Assembly: GCA_030609865.1 (NCBI GenBank)
Contig: JAUWSZ010000227.1
Span: 1 to 5,440 of the forward strand
Direction of reading: 5' to 3'
DNA from: a bacterium
GTDB taxonomy: Bacteria; Desulfobacterota; DSWW01
DNA: 5,440 nt
Below the pieces are notes generated by a model that saw only the letters and a list, made by a program, of their open reading frames with translations, was not told where the DNA came from and did not search any database. The position numbers and the translations under genes are program-made. How positions within the stretch are numbered: the first letter of the stretch is position 1; each line of letters opens with the position of its first letter. Positions 1 to 5,280 of this stretch are shown here, piece by piece.

Positions 1-563
1 CGCCGATCGGGGGCAATCGGACCAAGACGTCTGATTTCCGGATCGTCGCGGCGACGAACAGGGACCTGATGGATCTCACGAGGAAGGGGATGATGCGGGA
101 GGATTTCTTCTACAGGATCCATATCATTCCCATCCACCTGCCTCCCCTGCGGAACCGCAAGGATGATATCCCCCTGTTCGTTGAACACTTCCTTAAAACC
201 TATGCGGGAGAAAGGGAGGTGCCTTCGATTCCGGGCCAGGTGATGGAATCCCTGGTCAACTACGACTGGCCGGGAAACGTGAGGGAGCTGCAGAACGCGA
301 TCCAGCGTTACGTCGCAGTGGGGCGCCTCGACATTCCAATTCCGTCGACGGTCGCACCGGATGCCCCCGGAGTGAGCCTTGATGCGGGGCGGCAGACGGG
401 AAGGAAGGAGTCCAGCCTCAAGCACGACATCGAGAACCTGGAAAGGGCCTCCCTAAGAGAGGCCCTGGAGCGTTACGGTGGCAACAAGAGCAGGGCCGCG
501 GAAGCCCTCGGTATCTCTCGTAAGACGTTGGCGAGAAAGCTAAAGCGTTACGGAGACCTGTAA
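1..563 (+). CDS. Sigma-54-dependent Fis-family transcriptional regulator, C-terminal part (5' end outside window)
   Basis: This is the last 186 residues of an NtrC-type enhancer-binding protein; the reading frame is open from position 3 and runs off the left edge. Visible in order are the sensor I strand of the AAA+ ATPase domain (RIVAATNRDL, about residues 14-23 of the visible part), the MMREDFFYRIHIIPIHLPPLR segment typical of this family, the sensor II motif YDWPGNVREL (87-96), a variable linker, and a C-terminal Fis-type helix-turn-helix (about 149-186, NKSRAAEALGISRKTLARKL). Such proteins bind upstream activating sequences and use ATP to open sigma-54 promoter complexes. The input domain, Walker A/B and GAFTGA loop lie outside the window, so the signal sensed is unknown. 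Its position just before three repeated sites and a -24/-12 promoter makes it the natural candidate activator of the synthase genes. The family call is very secure; the target is inferred. Confidence 0.95.
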   Translation, partial: PIGGNRTKTSDFRIVAATNRDLMDLTRKGMMREDFFYRIHIIPIHLPPLRNRKDDIPLFVEHFLKTYAGEREVPSIPGQVMESLVNYDWPGNVRELQNAIQRYVAVGRLDIPIPSTVAPDAPGVSLDAGRQTGRKESSLKHDIENLERASLREALERYGGNKSRAAEALGISRKTLARKLKRYGDL

Positions 564-611
564 AGGTCGAACGTGACCTTCGTCAGGGACTCGATGTTTC
601 AGCCCCTGATG

Positions 612-630
612 TTGGGACACGATGACCCAG
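612..630. promoter_or_regulatory. Putative upstream activating site 1 (enhancer-binding protein operator)
   Basis: The site TTGGGACACGATGACCCAG is a near-palindrome (half-sites TTGGGACA and TGACCCA, 3-base spacer) and matches the site at 724-742 at 15 of 19 positions. It sits 49 bases after the regulator stop codon and about 200 bp before the -24/-12 promoter, a normal distance for an enhancer of a sigma-54 activator. The repeats are seen directly; binding by the adjacent regulator is inferred. Confidence 0.65.
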
Positions 631-640
631 GGACTTCCTC

Positions 641-661
641 TGGCGGACACTTATGACCCAA
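641..661. promoter_or_regulatory. Putative upstream activating site 2 (degenerate left half)
   Basis: The site has the halves GGACA (645-649) and TGACCCAA (654-661), matching the flanking sites, but the spacer is four bases instead of three and the outer left half is degraded (GGC in place of TTG). Its centre lies about 31 bp, close to three helical turns, from the centre of site 1, which would place both on the same DNA face. It is probably a weaker site used cooperatively. Confidence 0.5.
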
Positions 662-723
662 TCATCCTTCTTGCTTCTATCTATCTGTAGAAAATAGATT
701 TTTCAGCTAGAGACCGAATCATA

Positions 724-742
724 TTGGGACATTGTGACCCAA
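724..742. promoter_or_regulatory. Putative upstream activating site 3 (best palindrome)
   Basis: The site TTGGGACATTGTGACCCAA is the most symmetric of the three: seven of nine base pairs are mirrored around the central T. It lies about 86 bp upstream of the -24 element, with the IHF-like site between the two. This is the proximal site in a typical enhancer, bend, promoter arrangement. Confidence 0.65.
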
Positions 743-798
743 ATCAAGCGATCTTCACTTTTCGCCTTCGTCCCTCAAAATTGTATTTTCATTTATAA

Positions 799-811
799 AA
801 TCAGTTGTTTG
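799..811 (+). promoter_or_regulatory. Putative IHF binding site
   Basis: AATCAGTTGTTTG matches the IHF core consensus WATCAR-N4-TTR at every defined position. It is preceded by an AT-rich stretch (781-800), as is common for IHF sites. It lies between the proximal activator site and the sigma-54 promoter, where IHF bending brings the enhancer-bound activator to the polymerase. The consensus is short and AT-rich DNA raises chance matches, so position is as important to this call as the match. Confidence 0.5.
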
Positions 812-827
812 GAGGAACTTCAGGTCT

Positions 828-845
828 CTGGCATTATTCTTGCCA
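828..845 (+). promoter_or_regulatory. Sigma-54 (-24/-12) promoter of the synthase genes
   Basis: CTGGCATTATTCTTGCCA carries the invariant GG (830-831) and GC (842-843) exactly 10 bases apart, within TGGCA and TTGC elements that match the RpoN consensus well. The predicted start of transcription is near 855, giving a leader of about 59 bases to the small-subunit start. The sigma-54 activator gene and repeated upstream sites ahead of it strongly support the call. Confidence 0.82.
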
Positions 846-898
846 TTACTGAACGCTTGTCCATGGTCTTCGCCGGGCGCACCGGCAAGTGCCTGAGC

Positions 899-905
899 AA
901 GGAGG
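899..905 (+). promoter_or_regulatory. Ribosome binding site that fixes the small-subunit start
   Basis: AAGGAGG ends eight bases before the ATG at 914, which is good spacing. It is only two bases from the in-frame ATG at 908 and lies downstream of the in-frame ATGs at 734 and 863. This selects 914 as the start. Confidence 0.75.
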
Positions 906-913
906 GGATGCCC

Positions 914-1087
914 ATGCCCACATGCAAAGAATGCAAACAGTTCTTTCCGATGGAAGAGAACCCGGACCAAGGAGACTGCGTGCAGCGGGTCGTGGACCCC
1001 AGGCAGGCATACTACAAGGCCAAGCCTGTCGATGTTCACGAAGAAGCAGGGGACTGTCCCGATTTCCAGAAGAAGACACAGGCTTGA
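914..1087 (+). CDS. Fumarate-adding enzyme small (gamma, BssC/AssC-like) iron-sulfur subunit
   Basis: This encodes a 57-residue protein, close to the roughly 60 residues of the BssC gamma subunit of benzylsuccinate synthase. It shares that family's opening Cys-x2-Cys-x2-Phe-Phe pattern, the GDCV segment and an aromatic-rich stretch ending in KPV. Four cysteines (4, 7, 22, 48) could ligate one [4Fe-4S] cluster, as the small subunits of this enzyme family do. In benzylsuccinate synthase the gamma subunit packs on the catalytic subunit and is needed to obtain it in stable form; the same role is inferred here. The start at 914 is chosen from the ribosome binding site. The gene ends 28 bases before the catalytic subunit, so the two are surely co-transcribed, and the small-then-large order matches the C-A part of bssDCAB. 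The letter used for this subunit in ass operons varies, so no symbol is given. Confidence 0.85.
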   Translation: MPTCKECKQFFPMEENPDQGDCVQRVVDPRQAYYKAKPVDVHEEAGDCPDFQKKTQA

Positions 1088-1115
1088 GATACCCGGAACG
1101 ACGGAGGAGAAAGCC

Positions 1116-3617
1116 ATGGCGGAACCTGTCCGACTCGAAAAGGAATTGAGCGAGCACGAGCAGAAGCAGGAGTGGTGGTGGGTTGCCGAGAAGAAGCGCT
1201 CCAAGCGTCTCGATTATCTGCGGAAGGCGGTCTGGAAAAAAGGCGCCTTGGGTGGCAACTACTCGCCGGGGATCAAGCTGGACCTCGAGATGCCCACGCT
1301 TTTCACAAATATGTGGAGGTTCTGGAAGTACGATTCGGTCATGCTCAGGCGGGCCAAGGCCTTCGCGCACGTACTGGACAACATTTCCATCTTCATCACC
1401 GACCAGGCCCAGATCGTGGGCTACATGGGCAGCCTTCCGCACACGATTGCCTGGCGTGTAGACGGTGCCAGCATGGTGAATGAAGAGGCCTACAATGAGC
1501 CCGGGATCCACACAGAGCCGGAAGAGGAATCCTTGAAGAAGGTGGCGGACCTGAACGAGTACTGGGCAGGCCAGACCGCGGTGGACAAGGTGGCCAGGCT
1601 GCTCGACCCGGAGGATGTGGTCAAGTTCATGAGCGGCGCCATTGGGTGGGGCGTGCCGACCTCGGCCTACGGGTACTCGAACAAGAACTATGAATACTTC
1701 ATGACCGGCAAGCGGGCCTTCGAGGACATCATCCAGGAGATAGACCGGGCAATCGAGAAGGCGGAGGACAAGACCATCGGGATCCCGGGACCGGACATCC
1801 TCTCCCTCTACGACAGGATCCAGAACTGGGAGGCCATGAAGATCGTCCTGGAGGCCGGCATTCGCTATGCAGAACGCTACGCAAGGCTGGCGCGGATCAT
1901 CGCCGAGAACTTCGAGAGCGACCCGAAGAGAAAAGAGGAACTCCTCCGGGTTGCCGAGACCTGCGAGCGGGTTCCGGCCAAGCCGCCGCGGACCTTGCAG
2001 GAATCCCTGCAATACGACTTCTTCGTTCAGATCCTCTCCCGCCTGGAGGCCCATGAGGGGGCATGGCCCTCACGGCCGGACTATTATCACGGACCTTACT
2101 ACGACAGGGACGTGAACATTGAGAAGAACATCACCCGGGAAGAGGCCCAGGATCTGGTCGGGGAGTTCATGATCCGCACCTATGAGGTGGGAGGCTTCGG
2201 CCCGCGCTGGGCGCGCGAGGGGCTCCAGGGGATTACGGGCACCTGGGTCTGGACCATCGGCGGGGTCAAGCCGGACGGCTCAGACGCCTGCAATGACATG
2301 ACCATCGCCCTCATGCAGGCGGCCAGGCTGGTGCGGGTAGCCAACCCCACGTTGAGTTTCCGGTGGCACCCCAAGGTCAAGGACGAGGTGATGCGGGAAT
2401 GCTTCGAGTGCATTCGTCAGGGGCTGGGCTATCCGAACATCCGGCACGATCCCATCATGGTGGCCAACGCCATGCACTGGCACGGCCACCCGATCGAGGA
2501 GGCCAGGCTCTGGGTGAACCAGGCCTGCATGTCGCCCTGTCCGCCCACCAAGCACGGGCAGCAGCCCATGCGGATGGCAGCGGCAACAGCCAACTGCGCC
2601 AAGATTATCGAATACGCCCTGTTCAACGGATACGATCAAGTGGTCAACATGCAGATGGGGCCCAAGACCGGAGATGCCCGCACCTTCACCGATTTCGAGC
2701 AGCTCTTCCAGGCATGGGTCAAGCAGATGGAATGGCTCTTCAGCACCCTGGTCCGGACGGTCAACCTCGGCCGGTACAAGGATCCGGAGTTCTACGGCAG
2801 GCCCTTCCTGTCCGCCATCTCGGAGCGGTCGGTGGAATCGGGCCTGGACATCTGCAGCCCGGAAGGGGAGCGAGGGAACTGCTGGATCACGGCCTTCACG
2901 TGGGTGGAGAACGCTGACGGCCTTGCAGCCGTCAAGAAGCTGGTCTTTGACGACAAGAAGTACGCGATGGACCAGCTCGTCACCGCCCTCGAGGCCAACT
3001 GGGAGGGCTACGAGGAGATGCGCCTCGATTTCGCGAGGAACGGGCCCAAATGGGGCAACGATGACGACTACGTGGATGATGTGATGCTCCGCTGCCTGCG
3101 CGAGTGCGCACGCTTCTCCCGGGTGCTCAAGTGTCCCAGCGGCAACAGCTGGCCGATCCTTCCTGAGAACGTGAGCGGCAACATCCACTATGCCAATATC
3201 GTCGGGGCCCTGCCGAACGGCCGCCGGTTGGGGGACGCCCTGTACGACGGAGGCATATCGCCCGGCCCCGGGCTGGACAAGAAGGGGCCCACGGCGGTTC
3301 TCAAGTCCTGCGGCAAGATCGATCACGTGACCGACGGCCGGGCCTTCCTCCTGAACCAGAGGCTTTCGCCCACACAGCTTGCCGGCGAATCAGGATATCA
3401 GCTCTGGAAGGCCTACATGCGAACCTGGGCCGACCTGGGCATCGACCACGTGCAGTTCAACGTGGTGTCCGATGAAACGCTTCGCTCCGCGCAGAGAGAC
3501 CCGGAGAGATACTCCGAGCTGATCGTTCGGGTGGCCGGATACAGCGCCCACTTCGTGGACATCAGCCGAAAGACCCAGGACAACATCATCCAGCGAACCG
3601 TCCAGGGGATCGGATAG
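1116..3617 (+). CDS. assA: Alkylsuccinate synthase-type glycyl radical enzyme, catalytic (alpha) subunit
   Basis: This encodes an 833-residue cytoplasmic glycyl radical enzyme that should add a hydrocarbon C-H across the double bond of fumarate, giving a substituted succinate. The pyruvate-formate-lyase-like barrel fills most of the protein. The active-site loop is NQACMSPC, with the thiyl Cys at 471. Arg486, 15 residues on, is the counterpart of the substrate-carboxylate arginine of BssA (Cys493/Arg508, from memory). The PNGRR...GPTA segment (700-727) leads to the C-terminal radical domain, RVAGYSAHF, with Gly808. The Cys-to-Gly distance is 337 residues, against 336 in BssA. The start at 1116 follows GGAGGAG at 1103-1109; the upstream in-frame ATG at 1032 would overlap the small-subunit gene and has no comparable site. 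The overall type is very secure. Alkane rather than aromatic substrate is inferred mainly from the adjacent AMP-forming ligase; BssA- or NmsA-like activity remains possible. The required radical-SAM activase is not in the window. Confidence 0.9.
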   Translation: MAEPVRLEKELSEHEQKQEWWWVAEKKRSKRLDYLRKAVWKKGALGGNYSPGIKLDLEMPTLFTNMWRFWKYDSVMLRRAKAFAHVLDNISIFITDQAQIVGYMGSLPHTIAWRVDGASMVNEEAYNEPGIHTEPEEESLKKVADLNEYWAGQTAVDKVARLLDPEDVVKFMSGAIGWGVPTSAYGYSNKNYEYFMTGKRAFEDIIQEIDRAIEKAEDKTIGIPGPDILSLYDRIQNWEAMKIVLEAGIRYAERYARLARIIAENFESDPKRKEELLRVAETCERVPAKPPRTLQESLQYDFFVQILSRLEAHEGAWPSRPDYYHGPYYDRDVNIEKNITREEAQDLVGEFMIRTYEVGGFGPRWAREGLQGITGTWVWTIGGVKPDGSDACNDMTIALMQAARLVRVANPTLSFRWHPKVKDEVMRECFECIRQGLGYPNIRHDPIMVANAMHWHGHPIEEARLWVNQACMSPCPPTKHGQQPMRMAAATANCAKIIEYALFNGYDQVVNMQMGPKTGDARTFTDFEQLFQAWVKQMEWLFSTLVRTVNLGRYKDPEFYGRPFLSAISERSVESGLDICSPEGERGNCWITAFTWVENADGLAAVKKLVFDDKKYAMDQLVTALEANWEGYEEMRLDFARNGPKWGNDDDYVDDVMLRCLRECARFSRVLKCPSGNSWPILPENVSGNIHYANIVGALPNGRRLGDALYDGGISPGPGLDKKGPTAVLKSCGKIDHVTDGRAFLLNQRLSPTQLAGESGYQLWKAYMRTWADLGIDHVQFNVVSDETLRSAQRDPERYSELIVRVAGYSAHFVDISRKTQDNIIQRTVQGIG

Positions 3618-3620
3618 CCC

Positions 3621-3639
3621 CGTGCTGCCGCACGTTTTT
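3621..3639 (+). terminator. Rho-independent terminator after the catalytic subunit
   Basis: A perfect 5-bp GC-rich stem (CGTGC / GCACG) with a 4-base loop is followed by five T residues, starting three bases after the assA stop codon. The stem is short, so termination may be partial, with some read-through into the ligase gene. Confidence 0.6.
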
Positions 3640-3741
3640 CATGACGTCTTCCCACTGGCGACTCGCAATCTCTTCCTTGGGGATGGGCTCCAGCACCTCG
3701 ACCTCGCCCGTGCCCGGCCTGACCAGTCCACCTAGATTTCG

Positions 3742-3770
3742 TTGACAACGTGGATGCCCGTGTGTTCTAT
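3742..3770 (+). promoter_or_regulatory. Possible sigma-70-type promoter for the acyl-CoA synthetase gene
   Basis: A perfect TTGACA (-35 box, 3742-3747) is followed after 17 bases by TTCTAT (3765-3770), a weak -10 box with three of six consensus bases. It lies after the terminator and about 47 bases before the ligase start, so separate constitutive transcription of the ligase is plausible. The weak -10 box keeps confidence low. Confidence 0.3.
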
Positions 3771-3816
3771 GAACGGATGCCCGTGGTTTTCGTTCCTGAG
3801 GCGGAGAGGAAGCAGG

Positions 3817-5199
3817 ATGGAGTTCGAGACGATCCAAGGGATGTATCAGCACTGGTTCGACACCCGCGCAAGCCTGGCTGCCTATCACCTCAAGCGGGGC
3901 GGGTGCTGGGACCCTGTCACATGGCGTGCCTTCGAAGAGAAGGTGACCCACTTCGCACTCGGGTTGATGGCCCTCGGGATGGAATACCGGGATCCGGTGA
4001 CCGTTCTCAGCCTGACGCGCGAGGAATGGGATATCGCAGACAAGGCTACCCTGAGTGCAGGGGGGGTGTCGGTCGGTTGCTACCATTCGAACACCCCTGC
4101 CCAGATCCAGCACGTGGTCAACCATTCGGAGTCTCGATTCCTCATCGTGGAAAACAAGGAGCAATGGGAGAAGGTCCTCGAGATCCGCCCGGAGTTGCCT
4201 CTGGTCAAACGGTACATCATCATGGATCCCGCGGGCACCGAGGGGCAGGCCCTTCTCGCGTTTCAGGATGTCATCGAGTTGGGGCGGCAGGAACGGGAAG
4301 GCCTGGAGGAGGAGTACAGGCGGCGGTTTTCATCGGTGACCTCCGAGGACACGGCGATTATCTTCTATACATCCGGCACGACGGGCCCTCCGAAGGGTGC
4401 GATGCTCTCCCACGGAAACATCCTGGAGGCCTGTCGCAGCATGCGGGATCTCGAGGTCTTCTCGGCACAGGATGTGACGGTGATCTGGCTGCCCATGCCC
4501 CAAATCTACGGCCGCGTTGCGCAGATTGCAGGAGCCTATATTGGTACAAAGGGGTACTATGCCGAGAGTCCGGACAGGATCGTGGAGAACCTCAAGGAGA
4601 TTCGACCCACGATCTTCTACAGCGTGCCCCATATCTTCGAGAAGGTGTACTCCCGGATCCTGGGTGAGGTCGAGGCTGCCTCCCCTGTCAGGAAGAAATT
4701 TTTCCAGTGGGCCCTCGAGGTGGGCCTGGCCCGAAGTCGTCTCCTGCAGGAGGGCAAGGACCTGCCCGTTTCCCTCCGGGTGCGATACCGGCTCGCCGAT
4801 GCGCTCGTGTTCAAGAAGATCCGGGACATCTTTGGCGGGAGGATTCAGATCGTCGTATCCGGCGGCGCTCCGATTTCGAGGGAGATCCTCGAGTTTTTCC
4901 ACGCTGCAGGCATCCTTCCCCTGGAGATGTACGGGATCACCGAGGCGCTCCTGTGCACCATGAACCTCACAAACAGGTACCGGTTCGGTTCCATCGGGGT
5001 TGCGGCCCCGGGGGTCCGGATCCGGATCGCAGCGGGCGGAGAAATCCTCGCAAAGAGCAGTATGGTCTTCAAGGGATACCTGAAGGACGAGGAAAGGACC
5101 CGGGAGGCGTTCACCGAAGAGGGCTGGTTCGCCACCGGGGACGTGGGGAAAATCGATCCGGACGGGTTCGTCTGGATCACGGACCGCAAGAAAGAATAA
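3817..5199 (+). CDS. assK: AMP-forming acyl-CoA synthetase (AssK-like), truncated: C-terminal domain missing
   Basis: This encodes 460 residues of the ANL adenylate-forming superfamily, long-chain acyl-CoA synthetase branch. Motifs in order are the P-loop YTSGTTGPPKG (184-194), SGGAP (348-352), YGITE (372-376), GWFATGDVG (436-444) and the hinge DRKKE (456-460), after which the frame ends at once in TAA. Family members normally continue (DRKKELI...) for about another 140-160 residues, forming the mobile C-terminal domain with the catalytic A10 lysine, so this product should be unable to adenylate normally. In alkane degraders a ligase of this kind (AssK) is proposed to convert alkylsuccinate to its CoA thioester, which fits the position after assA. 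The start at 3817 follows GAGAGGA (3804-3810) at good spacing; an upstream ATG at 3742 in the same frame gives a non-homologous leader. Immediately after the stop the base composition drops, pointing to a rearrangement or an assembly join. The family is very secure; the exact substrate is inferred. Confidence 0.88.
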   Translation: MEFETIQGMYQHWFDTRASLAAYHLKRGGCWDPVTWRAFEEKVTHFALGLMALGMEYRDPVTVLSLTREEWDIADKATLSAGGVSVGCYHSNTPAQIQHVVNHSESRFLIVENKEQWEKVLEIRPELPLVKRYIIMDPAGTEGQALLAFQDVIELGRQEREGLEEEYRRRFSSVTSEDTAIIFYTSGTTGPPKGAMLSHGNILEACRSMRDLEVFSAQDVTVIWLPMPQIYGRVAQIAGAYIGTKGYYAESPDRIVENLKEIRPTIFYSVPHIFEKVYSRILGEVEAASPVRKKFFQWALEVGLARSRLLQEGKDLPVSLRVRYRLADALVFKKIRDIFGGRIQIVVSGGAPISREILEFFHAAGILPLEMYGITEALLCTMNLTNRYRFGSIGVAAPGVRIRIAAGGEILAKSSMVFKGYLKDEERTREAFTEEGWFATGDVGKIDPDGFVWITDRKKE

Positions 5200-5209
5200 A
5201 GAGGTCAGG

Positions 5210-5264
5210 GTTTAATTCCTGCAATCATCCGCTTGGGAGTTTGGGGACAGCCACCGAATTAAAC
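5210..5264. repeat. Short inverted-repeat element, likely mobile-element relic at a junction
   Basis: A perfect 9-bp inverted repeat, GTTTAATTC (5210-5218) and GAATTAAAC (5256-5264), encloses 37 bases that include TTGGGGACAGCCACC just inside the right arm. The motif GGGGACAGCCACC, or its complement, resembles sequences I recall flanking REP-associated/IS200-like Y1 transposase genes in Deltaproteobacteria; that is memory, not a search result. No transposase is encoded here. The element begins 10 bases after the premature end of the acyl-CoA synthetase gene and ends 16 bases before the next gene, marking the place where gene content and composition change. Confidence 0.5.
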
Positions 5265-5280
5265 TATCAATGGAGCAAGC

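Larger units (their letters stand above)
564..913. other. Non-coding control region between regulator and synthase genes
   Basis: These 350 bases hold no convincing gene. The stretch from about 660 to 845 is visibly AT-richer than the flanking genes. It contains, in order, three related near-palindromic sites (612-630, 641-661, 724-742), an IHF-like site (799-811), a -24/-12 promoter (828-845) and the leader of the small-subunit gene. Two small hairpins close behind the regulator stop codon lack T-tracts and are not called as terminators. An ATG at 734 opens a longer in-frame extension of the small-subunit gene, but it starts upstream of the promoter and lacks a ribosome binding site. Confidence 0.8.

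Noticed and set aside
563..580. Hairpin AAGGTC / GACCTT overlapping the regulator stop codon
   Set aside because: The 6-bp stem has a 6-base loop but no T-tract follows, so it is not supported as an intrinsic terminator.
581..611. Hairpin with TCAGGG / CCCTGA arms after the regulator gene
   Set aside because: The loop is long (about 15 bases) and no T-tract follows; it also runs up to activator site 1, so it may simply be chance symmetry.
679..703. ATCTAT / ATAGAT inverted repeat followed by five T residues
   Set aside because: It has a terminator-like layout, but the stem is six pairs with only one G-C pair and would be unstable; not called.
734..913. Longer version of the small-subunit gene starting at ATG 734 or 863
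   Set aside because: ATG 734 lies inside activator site 3 and upstream of the sigma-54 promoter. ATG 863 is only about 8 bases after the predicted transcript start and has no ribosome binding site. The added residues do not resemble the family.
846..2054. Long minus-strand open frame opposite the synthase genes
   Set aside because: It is a shadow of the strongly GC-biased codon use of the plus-strand genes: no recognisable domain and no ribosome binding site, while the plus strand is clearly coding.
2280..3326. Long minus-strand open frame opposite the 3' half of assA
   Set aside because: Same reason: it is antisense to highly conserved glycyl radical enzyme sequence and has no family signature.
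3752..3785. Direct repeat of GGATGCCCGTG (3752-3762 and 3775-3785)
   Set aside because: An 11-bp repeat with only two copies 23 bp apart and no partner motif; too little to call a binding site or repeat family.
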